Counted from the stretch's first letter, positions 1-9,721 are shown. The stretch is DNA of 63,581 nucleotides from Lachnospiraceae bacterium (GCA_017437065.1 JAFSBX010000025.1:1-63581), one strand, 5' to 3'. Notes: generated by a model not told the origin, from the letters alone. Numbers and translations: made by a program.

Positions 1-216
1 CGAAAGACTGTTAAACATCTCTTTTGTCTCTTCTCTGTTCTGTTTTACTTCCTCCGAAAGACTGTTAAACATCTCTTTTGTCTCTTCTTTGTTCTGTTTT
101 ACTTCCTCCGAAAGACTGTTAAACATCTCTTTTGTCTCTTCTTTGTTCTGTTTTACCTCTTCCGAAAGACTGGTAAACATCTCTCTTGTCTCTTCTTTGT
201 TTTGTTTTACTTCCTC
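1..216. repeat. Four tandem 54-bp repeats inside a coding region
   Basis: Units begin at 1, 55, 109 and 163, each starting CGAAAGACTG on the plus strand; a fifth degenerate unit starts at 217. The period is a multiple of three, so the reading frame is kept. Units differ by a few bases only, so copy number could change by slippage or recombination. Confidence 0.93.
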
Positions 217-282
217 CGAAAGACCACAAAATATTACTTTCATTTCTTTAACTAATGCATCAAATAATTCTTTTGTTTCCAT
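1..282 (-). CDS. Coiled-coil tandem-repeat protein, 3' end beyond window
   Basis: Open frame on the minus strand that runs off the left edge; the first 94 codons are visible. The start METKELFDALVKEM at 282 is chosen because AAGGAG lies eight bases upstream; an ATG at 300 has no such site. After about 22 residues the protein becomes an 18-residue repeat of the form LSEEVKQNKEETKEMFNS, encoded by near-identical 54-bp units. It is rich in Glu and Lys with regularly spaced Leu, Val and Met, which predicts an extended helical coiled coil. No signal peptide or membrane segment is visible in the N-terminus. The family is not recognised and the C-terminal part is outside the window. Confidence 0.7.
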   Translation of the reverse strand, partial: METKELFDALVKEMKVIFCGLSEEVKQNKEETREMFTSLSEEVKQNKEETKEMFNSLSEEVKQNKEETKEMFNSLSEEVKQNREETKEMFNSLS

Positions 283-303
283 TTTCGTTTCTCCTTCCAT
301 ATA

Positions 304-328
304 GCAGAAGTCTTCAAAAATCTTCTGC
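304..328 (-). promoter_or_regulatory. Hairpin in the leader of the repeat-protein gene
   Basis: GCAGAAG and CTTCTGC form a 7-bp stem just upstream of the ribosome binding site of the repeat-protein gene. The rest of 329-519 is AT-rich and I see no gene in it. Confidence 0.4.
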
Positions 329-519
329 ATTTTAGTTTCTGTGAATTAAAAGCATAGATTTTCTGAAATGATATAAGATAATCCAAAGAATATTTAGAAA
401 TAACCAATAGAATAAATATGCCTTGAAAAAAGTCTAGCATATTAATTGACACATTTCAATAGTCATATTCAAAATTTGCATATATTACATATATACATAT
501 TACTTCATATTTTATAGTG

Positions 520-540
520 GGAACTGCTTAAAGCAGTTCC
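520..540 (-). terminator. Hairpin after the YitT gene
   Basis: GGAACTGCTT and AAGCAGTTCC form a perfect 10-bp stem eight bases past the YitT stop codon. A clear U-tract is absent, so it is terminator-like rather than a textbook intrinsic terminator. Confidence 0.5.
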
Positions 541-547
541 TTAATCT

Positions 548-1447
548 CTATAACTTTTCACTGAAATAACTTTTATACCCTTCTCCAAATATTTCCGTTG
601 CATTGGAAACAATCATAAATGCATCCGCATCCTCTTCTCTTACAATCTGCTCTGCCCTCGGTGCAAGTGTTTTGCGCATTACGCAGAAAATAACTTTTTT
701 CTCTTTTCCACTATACGCACCTGTTCCTTCGATGTGTGTAACACCAATATTAAGTTCCTCCAAAAGTCTTGCTGTAATATTTTCAGAATGATCACTGATA
801 ATGTAAATCATCTTTGCCTCATCCCTTCCATAAAGCACAAAATCCATGACAACCGATGTTACTACCACCGTAATTGCCGCATAAAGACCTGCATTCAAAT
901 CACGGAATACAAACACGGAAACCGTTACAATGATAGCATCTGTCAACATAAAAAGCGCACCTGTTCTCAAATGAGGAAAACGACGCCTTAGCAACTTTAC
1001 AATAATATCTGTTCCTCCTGTCGTTGCACCACACTTAAATACAAATCCGATAGAAGCCGCAACCAATGCACCACCTGCTATAGCCGAAAGCAGAATATCG
1101 TTTGTAGCCGCCCCATAAGGTGCCAGTAAATTTGTAAAAACAGACGTTGCTATGACACAGTAAAAGGTTGACACCATAAACTTCCAGCCAAATTTCCAAA
1201 ATCCAATTAAAACAATCGGTATATTTAATATAAAAATAAGTGTACCTGTCTCCACACCGGTAAGTCTGCTTACAATAATGGCAATACCTGTTAAACCGCC
1301 CGGTGCAAGATTAGACGGGTCTATAAACAAAGCCACTCCCACCGCATAAACAAAGGAAGCTGCTGTAATGCAGATATACTCAAAAATCTGCCTTCTTATA
1401 CTTTTTTTCTCCACATATTCTTCTCTATTATTTTTCTTCTCAGACAT
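548..1447 (-). CDS. YitT family membrane protein (DUF161/DUF2179)
   Basis: About 299 residues, the usual length for the YitT family. The N-terminal two thirds hold five or six hydrophobic helices with the glycine-rich stretches typical of the family (LAPGGLTGIAIIVSRLTG, CGATTGGTDIIVKLL). The last 85 residues form a soluble DUF2179 domain (IYIISDHSENITARLLEEL; EGTGAYSGKEKKVIFCVMRK). The family is widespread in Firmicutes and its transport or signalling role is not settled. Start: an ATG at 1447 with AAGGAG twelve bases upstream. A TTG at 1456 is also open but only three bases from the same site. The gene stands alone, with a hairpin after its stop. Confidence 0.88.
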   Translation of the reverse strand: MSEKKNNREEYVEKKSIRRQIFEYICITAASFVYAVGVALFIDPSNLAPGGLTGIAIIVSRLTGVETGTLIFILNIPIVLIGFWKFGWKFMVSTFYCVIATSVFTNLLAPYGAATNDILLSAIAGGALVAASIGFVFKCGATTGGTDIIVKLLRRRFPHLRTGALFMLTDAIIVTVSVFVFRDLNAGLYAAITVVVTSVVMDFVLYGRDEAKMIYIISDHSENITARLLEELNIGVTHIEGTGAYSGKEKKVIFCVMRKTLAPRAEQIVREEDADAFMIVSNATEIFGEGYKSYFSEKL

Positions 1448-1644
1448 TTTCCGCAATATCTCCTTATTCTTTTCAATTCCTATCCATCATTCTCTGCCTT
1501 CTTTTCTTCATGTTACCTTTTCTACTAATATTGTAACAACTTTCTCAAAATTATTTCAAATAATATTATGTAAAAAAGTTTTTTTAATAATTTACACATA
1601 GCTGCAAGGATATTTCTACGACACAATTCCTACTATAAAGAAAA

Positions 1645-1667
1645 AAGAACCCCATTCAGGATTCTTT
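1645..1667 (-). terminator. Terminator of the threonine dehydratase gene
   Basis: On the minus strand AGAATCC, a 6-base loop and GGGTTCT form a stem followed by a run of T. It lies about 120 bases past the stop at 1787. The remaining bases up to 1786 and back to 1448 show no gene. Confidence 0.65.
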
Positions 1668-1786
1668 TCTCTATCATACGCCAGCTATTCAGCCGCTCTT
1701 TTATGTAATAGTAAATTGCTCATATGTAGTGAGGCGTCATAGAATCATCGTTACCGAGCGACAATTTTTTGTACATTTTACTCTAA

Positions 1787-3007
1787 TTAAATATTAGTCG
1801 TCACAACTCTCGGTCGGTATCCTTCTTTATGTAATGCTTCAATAATCTGCTCTTTATGCTCTGTTCCAAATGCCTCTAAAGTAATGCGAAGCTCTACTGC
1901 TGCATTTCTGTTAATGGAAACAAACTGATTGTGCTCTAATTTAATAACATTACCATTCTGTTTTGCAATCACATCTGCAACTCTGGACAGTTCACCCGGC
2001 TTGTCAGGAAGCAGTACAGATACTGTGAAAATACGATCTCTGAAAATAAGGCCCTGCTGTACTACGGAAGACATGGTAATAATATCCATGTTACCACCAC
2101 TCAAAATAGAAACCACTTTTTTATTTTTCACATTCAACTGCTTTAATGCTGCCACAGTAAGAAGTCCTGAATTTTCCACTACCATTTTATGATTTTCAAC
2201 CATATCAAGGAAAGAAACAACCAGTTCTTCGTCCGGAACTGCAATAATGTCATCCAGATTTTTCTGTAAATATGGGAATATCAATGAGCCAGGTGTTTTT
2301 ACTGCTGTACCGTCTGCAATTGTATTGACGCCCGGAAGCGTTACAACTTTTCCCTCTTTCAAAGAGGTCTGCATACATGCTGCACCTGCCGGCTCTACAC
2401 CGATTACCTTAATATTGGGATTAAGCAGTTTTGCAAGTGTAGAAACACCTGTTGCAAGTCCGCCTCCTCCAATCGGAACTAAAATGTAGTCTACTAACGG
2501 AAGCTCTTTAAAAATCTCCATAGCAATGGTTCCCTGTCCTGTTGCCACTGTTAAATCATCAAATGGATGAATAAATGTATATCCGTGCTTTTCTGCCAGT
2601 TCATAAGCATGGGCACATGCTTCATCATACACATTTCCGTAAAGTACTACCTCCGCACCATAGCTTTTTGTACGATTTACTTTCATAAGAGGAGTTGTAG
2701 TCGGCATAACAATAGTTGCCTTTACCCCATAACATTTTGCCGCATAAGCCACACCCTGTGCATGGTTGCCTGCCGAAGCGGTAATCAGTCCCTTTTGTCT
2801 GTCTTCCTCCGCCAAAGTACTTATTTTATAATAAGCTCCTCTCAGCTTATAAGCTCCTGTCAACTGCATATTTTCCGGTTTTAAATATACCTTATTTCCG
2901 GTCTGATTACTAAAATAATCACTGTAAACGAGTTTTGTTTCCTGAGTTACTCGATGTACTGTTTCCGAAGCTTCTTCAAACTTTTCCAAAGTCAACATTT
3001 CTTCCAT
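1787..3007 (-). CDS. ilvA: Threonine ammonia-lyase (threonine dehydratase)
   Basis: PLP enzyme that deaminates threonine to 2-oxobutanoate, the entry to isoleucine synthesis or threonine catabolism. The PLP lysine is in AYKLRGAYYK near residue 54, followed by SAGNHAQGVAYAA and the glycine-rich phosphate loop PIGGGGLATG. The C-terminal 80 residues (VSVLLPDKPGELSRVADVIA) are a single ACT-like regulatory domain, giving the roughly 400-residue form shared by TdcB-like and short IlvA proteins rather than the 510-residue E. coli IlvA. The start at 3007 is set by GAGG six bases upstream; a more upstream ATG at 3043 is unsupported. It lies 80 bases after ftsY and may be read through from that operon. 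Confidence 0.93.
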   Translation of the reverse strand: MEEMLTLEKFEEASETVHRVTQETKLVYSDYFSNQTGNKVYLKPENMQLTGAYKLRGAYYKISTLAEEDRQKGLITASAGNHAQGVAYAAKCYGVKATIVMPTTTPLMKVNRTKSYGAEVVLYGNVYDEACAHAYELAEKHGYTFIHPFDDLTVATGQGTIAMEIFKELPLVDYILVPIGGGGLATGVSTLAKLLNPNIKVIGVEPAGAACMQTSLKEGKVVTLPGVNTIADGTAVKTPGSLIFPYLQKNLDDIIAVPDEELVVSFLDMVENHKMVVENSGLLTVAALKQLNVKNKKVVSILSGGNMDIITMSSVVQQGLIFRDRIFTVSVLLPDKPGELSRVADVIAKQNGNVIKLEHNQFVSINRNAAVELRITLEAFGTEHKEQIIEALHKEGYRPRVVTTNI

Positions 3008-3087
3008 GATTTTCCTCATTTCTGCTGCTTTTTGCGGCCGCATTCATTTCTTATTTTCCCTTTCTGAAGGGTTCTGTATTTACTAGT

Positions 3088-4029
3088 CTACTCACTTTTT
3101 TCGTCTGTGTCAAATAGTGCGTTTACAAATTGCTCAGAATCAAACTTCTGCAAATCATCAATACTTTCACCTACACCGATATATTTCACCGGCACCTGAA
3201 GTTCTGACTGAATCGCTACAGCGATACCACCTTTCGCAGTACCATCCATTTTAGTTAAAATAATACCTGTTAACTCCGTAACTTCACCAAACTGTCTTGC
3301 CTGTGCCAGTGCATTCTGTCCGGTTGTTCCATCCAGTACTATCAGATTTTCCCTGTGTGCTCCCGGAAATTCTCTATCGATGATACGATTCATCTTTTTC
3401 AATTCTTCCATCAGATTCTTTTTATTATGAAGTCTTCCTGCAGTATCACACAACAACACATCCACATTTCTTGCCTTCGCTGCCGTTACTGCATCATAAA
3501 TTACGCTGGCAGGATCTGAACCTTCTGCGCCACCGATAATATCCACTCCGGCACGATTTGACCACTCTGTCAGCTGTTCGCCTGCCGCTGCACGGAACGT
3601 ATCTGCCGCAGCTAAAAGTACTTTTTTGTTCTGCGCTTTCAATTTTCCTGCCAGTTTTCCAATGGATGTGGTTTTTCCTACACCATTCACACCAATAACA
3701 AATACAACCGACTGTTTTTGTTCAAACTCGTAAGCTGTTTCCCCAACCTGCATCTGTTCCTTTATGCTGTTAATCAAAAGCTCTTTACAGGCAGCCGGTT
3801 CTTTAATATGTTGCTCCTTTACCTGCTTTTTCAGACGTTCAATAATTTCTGTTGTTGCAGAAACACCAATATCTCCCATAATCAGCGTTTCTTCCAGTTC
3901 TTCGTAAAACTCTTCATCAATCGATGAAAATCCACTAAAAACCGCATCAATTCCGTGCACGATATTATTTCTTGTTTTTGTAAGACCTTCTTTTAACCTA
4001 CTAAAAAAACCTTTCTTTTCTTCGCCCAT
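3088..4029 (-). CDS. ftsY: Signal recognition particle receptor FtsY
   Basis: SRP-dependent GTPase that docks ribosome-nascent chain-SRP complexes at the membrane. About 313 residues: a short charged N-terminal region without a long acidic A domain, then the N and G domains. The G motifs are GVNGVGKTTSIGKLAG, DTFRAAAGEQL, DTAGRLHNKKNL and TKMDGTAKGG, ending in the usual GVGESIDDLQKF. The start at 4029 follows GAGG by six bases; an ATG twelve bases upstream lies in the ribosome-binding region. It follows smc by only 14 bases, the usual Firmicutes arrangement. Confidence 0.97.
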   Translation of the reverse strand: MGEEKKGFFSRLKEGLTKTRNNIVHGIDAVFSGFSSIDEEFYEELEETLIMGDIGVSATTEIIERLKKQVKEQHIKEPAACKELLINSIKEQMQVGETAYEFEQKQSVVFVIGVNGVGKTTSIGKLAGKLKAQNKKVLLAAADTFRAAAGEQLTEWSNRAGVDIIGGAEGSDPASVIYDAVTAAKARNVDVLLCDTAGRLHNKKNLMEELKKMNRIIDREFPGAHRENLIVLDGTTGQNALAQARQFGEVTELTGIILTKMDGTAKGGIAVAIQSELQVPVKYIGVGESIDDLQKFDSEQFVNALFDTDEKSE

Positions 4030-4043
4030 ATCTTTCCTCATTT

Positions 4044-7000
4044 CTAATCAGTTAATTCTTTATCAATCAGATTCACACTTACCAGTGTAGATACACCTTT
4101 CTCCTGCATCGTAATACCGTAAAGACGATCTGCCTTTTCCATTGTACCACGTCTGTGAGTAATAACAATAAACTGCGTATACTTTGTCAGCTTATGTAAA
4201 TATTTTGCAAACCGGGTAACGTTATTATCATCCAGCGCCGCCTCAATCTCGTCCAAAAGACAGAATGGAGATGGTTTTAAATTCTGAATGGCAAACAACA
4301 AAGAAATTGCCGCAAGTGCCTTTTCACCACCGGAAAGCTGCATCATATTCTGCAATTTTTTGCCGGGTGGCTGTGCAATAATACGGATACCTGCTTCCAA
4401 AATATCCTCGTCCTCCATCAGCTCCAGAGTTCCCTTACCTCCACCAAAAAGCTCTTTGAATACTTTATCGAATTCCGCATTGATTTCAGCAAATTTTTCC
4501 CTAAACTGCTTACGCATTGCCATATCAAGCTCGTCAATAATGTTTTCTAACGTTTTCTCTGCTTCCACCAAATCGTCATGCTGTGTTTTAAGGAAAGTGT
4601 AACGTTCCATTAAATTTTTATAATCTTCAATGGCATTTACGTTTACATCACCCAATTTCCTGATTTGCTCTTTCAAAGCAGAAATATCACGTTTCATAGC
4701 CGGCAAATCCGTCATTTCTTCATCTTTTAAAGAAGCAGCATCAGAAAGCGTAATCTCATATTCATCCCACATATAATTTATCTGTGTTTCAATGGACTCC
4801 TCTAATTTTTCTTTCTGTGCATTCAGACGATACACTTCCTTATCAAGCGAAGTCATACGCTCTGACATTTCTTCTCTCGTAGCAAAGAAATTCTTTTGTT
4901 TTGTATTTAATTCTTCTCTTCTTGTTACATTATCCTTTAATTTGATTTCTGTATCCGACTGAGTTTCCTGAGAAGCCGCTATTGTTTTTTCAATTTCTAA
5001 AATAGCATTCTGCTTCGCTTCTATTTCAGTATTATTGTTTTCAATACCCTCTTTAATTTCTTCCAGTTCTTTTGTATATCTTAATATTTCCCCATCGATA
5101 CGCTCTAAATTCTGTTGATGGAATTCCTGTTTCTGAAGCATTTTTTCTACTTCCAAATCCCATTCGGATGTCTTTGCAATCTGTTCAGATTCTTCCTTAC
5201 GTTTTTCATCCAACTCTTTTTGAGATACGCTGATTTGTGCATCAATATTTTTTTCTATTTCCTCCGAATCAGCAAGTTCTTTAATAATCGCAGCTTTTCC
5301 CTCTTGTATTTCCAAAATCTGCTTTTCAATCTCTTTTTGTTCGGTTTTTAACGCTCCAAAACCTGCTTCCGCCTCATTTTTACGTTCTTCTGCCTGCATC
5401 ACATTCAGACGGGCCGTATTCTGCTCAATAAATTTATCCTGCAGGGTAGCTTTTGTTTCTTCCAGCTCCACCCTCATTTTATTGCGTTCATCTTTTGTTT
5501 TCTCAATATCATCCAAAAGGTCATCGATATCTGAAAGCTGTTTTTTCACTTTCTCTTCCAGCTCTTCCATTTCTCTTCGTCTGCCTAAAAGATTACTATT
5601 GTTCTTAAAAGCACCACCGCTGATAGCACCTCCCGGCACAAGCAGTTCACCTTCCAGTGTAACCATTCGGATACCGTAATCAAATTTCCGTGCAATCTTT
5701 ACCGCATTGTCTATGTTGTCAACAACGACAATTCGTCCAAGCATTGCTTTTGCTACATCCCGATACTTCTTTTCAATAGTTACTAATGTATCTGCAATAC
5801 CGATAACACCTTTTTCATCAAGCACTTCCGGCGTTTTAAACTCTTGTGGATTTTTAATACTGGTAAGCGGAAGAAACGTAGCTCTTCCGCCCTTGCTTTT
5901 CTTCAAAAACTGAATCATCTTTTTTGCAGTTTCTTCATCATCCGTTACAATATTCTGAATATTACCGCCCAATGCTGTTTCAATCGCAGTTTCATATTTT
6001 TTATCAACTTTAATAATATCCGCAACTACACCGATAATTCCCGTGGTTTGTTCCTTCTGTTCCATAACCCGCTTAACACTGCCACCGTAACCTTCATATC
6101 TTTCCGTAAGATTGGAAAGCGAATCCAGCTTTGCTTTCTCCTGATGGTAAACCACTTGCATATCTCTGAGTTTCTGGTCTTTTTCAGAAAGTAAAATACG
6201 TATTCCGGAAAGTTGTTCTTCCAGCAAAGTCTGCTTATCATTCAGTTCCCTGATAACTACATTGATGCTTTCAAACAGCTCCTGAAGTTGTCTAATCTGT
6301 TCTATCTGTTCTGCTTCATCAGATTTTGCCCTTACCAGCCTTGAAGTAAGCTCTGCCTTTCTTATATTCACCTGCTCCATCATTGTATCAAAACGACCCA
6401 TTTGGGATTTGATGGTAGCTCTTTGATTTAAAGCATCAATAATCGTATTTTTTCCTGCTTCAATGCTGTTATTCAGTTCTTCAATTTTTTGCTGAACACC
6501 TTCTAATTGAAGCCTTGCCTCATCACGGGCAGCCTGAATTTCAAGAACCTGCTCATCGATTTCTTTTTTCTCAGTCAAAATACCATCTTTATCTACGCTT
6601 TTTAAATCAATTTCACGCTGTACATTTATAAATCTTGTACTTAAATGCTCTTTGTTTCCTTCTGCTGAATGAATCTGCTCTTTTAAGACATTCACTTCAC
6701 CTTCCAGCTTGCCACGCATTAGTCCGGTATCCGACAAATTGTTTCTTGCTGCTTCAATCTTTTCATCCAATTGTTCTATTTCATTTTGGATGCTTTCATA
6801 TTCCTCTTTAATACCTTCATAACGGTTATTCGTTTCCTCTAAATCACCGCTGGCAATACTATACTTTTCTTCAACACTCTGTAATTGTTCTTTCAAACGA
6901 TTATTCTCGAGTAAGAACATATTTACATCCAGAGTCTTTAATTCTTCTTTCTTTTTTAAATAAATTTTAGCTGTTTCAGACTGTTTCTCTAAAGGTACAA

Positions 7001-7604
7001 CCTGTTTTTCAAGTTCTGATAAAATATCCTTTACACGCACCAAATTCTGCTGTTCATCTTCCAGCTTTTTCTGTGCCGTATATTTTCTTCGTTTAAACTT
7101 AACGATTCCTGCAGCCTCATCAAACAGTTCTCGTCTTTCTTCCGGTTTTCCGCTTAAGATTTTATCAATCTGCCCCTGCCCTATGATAGAATACCCTTCC
7201 TTACCGATACCGGTATCATAAAACAGCTCATTGACATCTTTCAAACGACATATCGTTCCGTTAATCATATATTCACTTTCACCGGAACGATAAAGTCTTC
7301 TGGATACCGTAACTTCATTATAATCAATGGCAAGCTGATGGTCTGAGTTGTCCAAGGTAATTGCCACATAAGCATAACCCAACGGCTTGCGCATTTCCGT
7401 CCCCGAAAAAATAACATCCTGCATGGATGCTCCACGAAGTTGCTTAATTCTCTGTTCACCTAAAACCCATCTTACAGCATCAGCAACATTACTCTTTCCA
7501 CTTCCGTTTGGTCCTACAATACCTGTAATACCTGTATGAAACTGAAAATCAATCTTATTCGCAAAAGATTTAAAGCCATGTACCTCAATACTTTTTAAAT
7601 ACAT
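4044..7604 (-). CDS. smc: Chromosome segregation protein SMC
   Basis: Full-length condensin ATPase of 1186 residues that loops and organises the chromosome with ScpA and ScpB. Walker A is GPNGSGKSNVADAVRWVLGEQ-like near residue 32. Two long coiled-coil arms flank a hinge at about residues 505-660 (GYGGSVKRVMEQ, VPGGAISGG). The C-terminal head carries the signature LSGGEKALAAISLLFAIQ and Walker B CLLDEIEAALDD. It has a GAGG site five bases before the ATG, follows rnc by 46 bases and precedes ftsY. Confidence 0.98.
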   Translation of the reverse strand: MYLKSIEVHGFKSFANKIDFQFHTGITGIVGPNGSGKSNVADAVRWVLGEQRIKQLRGASMQDVIFSGTEMRKPLGYAYVAITLDNSDHQLAIDYNEVTVSRRLYRSGESEYMINGTICRLKDVNELFYDTGIGKEGYSIIGQGQIDKILSGKPEERRELFDEAAGIVKFKRRKYTAQKKLEDEQQNLVRVKDILSELEKQVVPLEKQSETAKIYLKKKEELKTLDVNMFLLENNRLKEQLQSVEEKYSIASGDLEETNNRYEGIKEEYESIQNEIEQLDEKIEAARNNLSDTGLMRGKLEGEVNVLKEQIHSAEGNKEHLSTRFINVQREIDLKSVDKDGILTEKKEIDEQVLEIQAARDEARLQLEGVQQKIEELNNSIEAGKNTIIDALNQRATIKSQMGRFDTMMEQVNIRKAELTSRLVRAKSDEAEQIEQIRQLQELFESINVVIRELNDKQTLLEEQLSGIRILLSEKDQKLRDMQVVYHQEKAKLDSLSNLTERYEGYGGSVKRVMEQKEQTTGIIGVVADIIKVDKKYETAIETALGGNIQNIVTDDEETAKKMIQFLKKSKGGRATFLPLTSIKNPQEFKTPEVLDEKGVIGIADTLVTIEKKYRDVAKAMLGRIVVVDNIDNAVKIARKFDYGIRMVTLEGELLVPGGAISGGAFKNNSNLLGRRREMEELEEKVKKQLSDIDDLLDDIEKTKDERNKMRVELEETKATLQDKFIEQNTARLNVMQAEERKNEAEAGFGALKTEQKEIEKQILEIQEGKAAIIKELADSEEIEKNIDAQISVSQKELDEKRKEESEQIAKTSEWDLEVEKMLQKQEFHQQNLERIDGEILRYTKELEEIKEGIENNNTEIEAKQNAILEIEKTIAASQETQSDTEIKLKDNVTRREELNTKQKNFFATREEMSERMTSLDKEVYRLNAQKEKLEESIETQINYMWDEYEITLSDAASLKDEEMTDLPAMKRDISALKEQIRKLGDVNVNAIEDYKNLMERYTFLKTQHDDLVEAEKTLENIIDELDMAMRKQFREKFAEINAEFDKVFKELFGGGKGTLELMEDEDILEAGIRIIAQPPGKKLQNMMQLSGGEKALAAISLLFAIQNLKPSPFCLLDEIEAALDDNNVTRFAKYLHKLTKYTQFIVITHRRGTMEKADRLYGITMQEKGVSTLVSVNLIDKELTD

Positions 7605-7650
7605 TTTATCCTCTTTCTACACACTGCAAGTCCGCTATATATTCTCGTTT

Positions 7651-8355
7651 TTATTTTTCATCTTCCCATCTGTTCTTTAATATACATACAGCCTCATAAG
7701 CAGCACGTTGCTCTGCTGATTTTTTTGAGCGGTCTTTTCCTTCACTGATTTTATTTCCATCAATCCACAATTCCACTTCAAATATCTTATTGTGTTCCGG
7801 TCCCGTTTCCTGTACCAGTTTATAAAAAATTTCTGCGGCTCTTTTCTGTACCATTTCCTGTAATATCGTCTTACTATCCAAAAACAGCTGTTTGTTTTCC
7901 AAATCCGACAAGATAAACTTGTGAATATGTGCTTTTGCCTTTTCCAAACCACCATCTATATAGATAGCTCCTATTAAGGCCTCACATACATCCGCTATAA
8001 TCGAATCTCTTTCCCGTCCGCCTGTCATTTCCTCGCCTTTTCCCAGATACAGAAACTTTCCAAGTTCCAAATCTCTGGCGCAAATGGCAAGCGACTGCTC
8101 ACAAACCATGGATGCTCTCGTTTTAGTTAACTGTCCCTCCGGCATGTCCGGATGTTCGTGAAATAAAAAGTCACTGGACACCATCTCTAAAATAGCATCT
8201 CCCAAAAATTCCAGTCTTTCATAATCTTCACACTTATTAATTCTTCTTTCATTTGCATAAGAACTATGCGTAAGCGCCTGCCTTAACAGTGCTTTATTTC
8301 GAAAGGAATAACCAATTCTCTCTTCCAATAACCCATCAGGATATTTTTCTTTCAC
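7651..8355 (-). CDS. rnc: Ribonuclease III
   Basis: Double-strand-specific endoribonuclease that processes rRNA precursors and other structured RNAs. The catalytic domain holds the family signature YERLEFLGDAILEM near residues 44-57 and the second acidic cluster DVCEALIGAIYIDGG. The double-stranded RNA binding domain occupies about residues 160-230 (ending SAEQRAAYEAVCILK). The start is a GTG at 8355, preceded by TAGGAG five bases upstream. The product, 234 residues, is of standard length. It lies between acpP and smc, as in many Firmicutes. Confidence 0.97.
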   Translation of the reverse strand: MKEKYPDGLLEERIGYSFRNKALLRQALTHSSYANERRINKCEDYERLEFLGDAILEMVSSDFLFHEHPDMPEGQLTKTRASMVCEQSLAICARDLELGKFLYLGKGEEMTGGRERDSIIADVCEALIGAIYIDGGLEKAKAHIHKFILSDLENKQLFLDSKTILQEMVQKRAAEIFYKLVQETGPEHNKIFEVELWIDGNKISEGKDRSKKSAEQRAAYEAVCILKNRWEDEK

Positions 8356-8423
8356 TTTTTCTCCTATCTGCCTGCTTCAACAGACATTTTATTTAAAAAT
8401 AAAATTCTTCCAATCTTTTATTT

Positions 8424-8452
8424 CAAAAAAATTGTCGCCCATCGGCGACAAT
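8424..8452 (-). terminator. Terminator after acpP
   Basis: ATTGTCGCC and GGCGACAAT form a 9-bp stem with a four-base loop, followed on the minus strand by seven T. It sits just past the acpP stop, before rnc, and would limit readthrough so that acpP and plsX can be made in excess over rnc-smc. Confidence 0.8.
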
Positions 8453-8464
8453 TCTAAACTTCAA

Positions 8465-8695
8465 CTAATTTAATGCATTTTTAATTAGTTCAACTGCTTC
8501 TTCAACCGTTGTGATATTTTCAGCCTCTTCTGCTGGAATCTCTATATCAAATTCCTCTTCGATTCCCATAACAATCTGGAAAACATCTAAAGAATCGGCT
8601 CCCAAATCATCCATAAATGTAGACTCCATCGTAATTTCTTCAGGATCCACATTCAAAACCTCTGCAATTACTTTTTTCAGCTTTTCAAATTCCAT
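8465..8695 (-). CDS. acpP: Acyl carrier protein
   Basis: Small acidic carrier of fatty acyl chains, 76 residues. The serine that receives phosphopantetheine is in [15 protein letters not shown] (Ser about position 36). The four-helix pattern and the acidic helix II ([18 protein letters not shown]) match type II fatty acid synthase ACPs. AAAGGG precedes the ATG by eight bases. It lies 15 bases after plsX and shares its transcript. Confidence 0.97.
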   Translation of the reverse strand: MEFEKLKKVIAEVLNVDPEEITMESTFMDDLGADSLDVFQIVMGIEEEFDIEIPAEEAENITTVEEAVELIKNALN

Positions 8696-8710
8696 TTCAA
8701 CAACCCTTTC

Positions 8711-9721
8711 TTAGTCCTCTAAAGTAATTTTTTCTTTTATTTTATCATTAATTTTCTGTTCTTTAAATGCAATACATTGCAGAACAGAATTCTTAACTTC
8801 TATTGCTTTACTGCTTCCATGGGTTTTTACTACAAGACCATTCAAACCAAGAAGCGGTGCTCCACCATAAATATCCATATCAAATGCCTTCAATGTTTCT
8901 TTCAAAGCCGGTTTTACAAGTAAAGCACCTATTTTACTGCGTAAAGACGTCATCATACCTTCTTTTACTTTTTTAATCAGAATGCCACCAACGCCTTCAT
9001 ACATTTTTAAAATAACATTTCCTACAAATGCTTCACATACAATAACATCTGCTTCCCCTGCCGGTATATCTCTTGCTTCAATACTACCAACAAAATTAAT
9101 GTCCGGGCAATTTTTCAAAAGAGGAAAAGTTTCTTTTACAAGTGCATTTCCTTTTTCTTCCTCAGCACCAATATTGACAATTGCAACTTTCGGATTTTTT
9201 ACACCGATAACACTTTCCATATATACGGATCCCATTTTTGCAAACTGTACTAAATGAGAAGGTCTTGCATCAACATTTGCTCCACAGTCTATTAAAAGTG
9301 AAGCTCCTTTGGCTGTAGGTATCATAGGAGCAAGAGGTGGTCTTTCCACACCTTTAATTCGACCTACTATTACCTGCCCTCCTACTAAAACAGCTCCTGT
9401 ACTTCCCGCTGAAACAAAAGCATCACATGTACCGCTTTTTACCATATTCAATGCTTTTACAATGGAAGAATCTTTCTTTTTTCTGATAGCCATAACAGGC
9501 GGCTCTGCTGTTTCTATCACTTCTTGTGCCTGAACAATTTCTACCTGTTTCTCGTCATACTGGTATTTCTTTAATTCTTCTTTAATCAGCTCTTCTTTTC
9601 CTACAAGAAAAACTTTAATCTTATTGCTCTCATTTATCGCCTCAATTGCGCCCTTGACAATCTCTAAAGGTGCATTATCTCCGCCCATTGCATCTACTGC
9701 AACATTTACCAATTCTGACAT
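8711..9721 (-). CDS. plsX: Phosphate acyltransferase PlsX
   Basis: Converts acyl-ACP and phosphate to acyl-phosphate, the acyl donor for PlsY in phospholipid synthesis; peripheral membrane enzyme. 337 residues with the family N-terminus VAVDAMGGDNAPLEIVKGA, then SAGSTGAVLVGG, LIDCGANVDARPSHL and the C-terminal GGAPLLGLNGLVVKTHGSS. The start at 9721 is fixed by AGGAGG seven bases upstream; an ATG at 9745 lies before that site. It is immediately followed by acpP, its substrate carrier. Confidence 0.97.
   Translation of the reverse strand: MSELVNVAVDAMGGDNAPLEIVKGAIEAINESNKIKVFLVGKEELIKEELKKYQYDEKQVEIVQAQEVIETAEPPVMAIRKKKDSSIVKALNMVKSGTCDAFVSAGSTGAVLVGGQVIVGRIKGVERPPLAPMIPTAKGASLLIDCGANVDARPSHLVQFAKMGSVYMESVIGVKNPKVAIVNIGAEEEKGNALVKETFPLLKNCPDINFVGSIEARDIPAGEADVIVCEAFVGNVILKMYEGVGGILIKKVKEGMMTSLRSKIGALLVKPALKETLKAFDMDIYGGAPLLGLNGLVVKTHGSSKAIEVKNSVLQCIAFKEQKINDKIKEKITLED

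Noticed and set aside
1-216. CRISPR array
   Set aside because: The 54-bp units abut without unique spacers and keep a coding frame.
89-304. Plus-strand frame over the 54-bp repeats
   Set aside because: It has no ribosome site; the minus frame has a good start and a sensible coiled-coil product, and the plus frame is its complement.
252-452. Minus-strand frame of 66 codons
   Set aside because: Overlaps the true start of the repeat-protein gene in another frame, no ribosome site, composition of AT-rich non-coding DNA.
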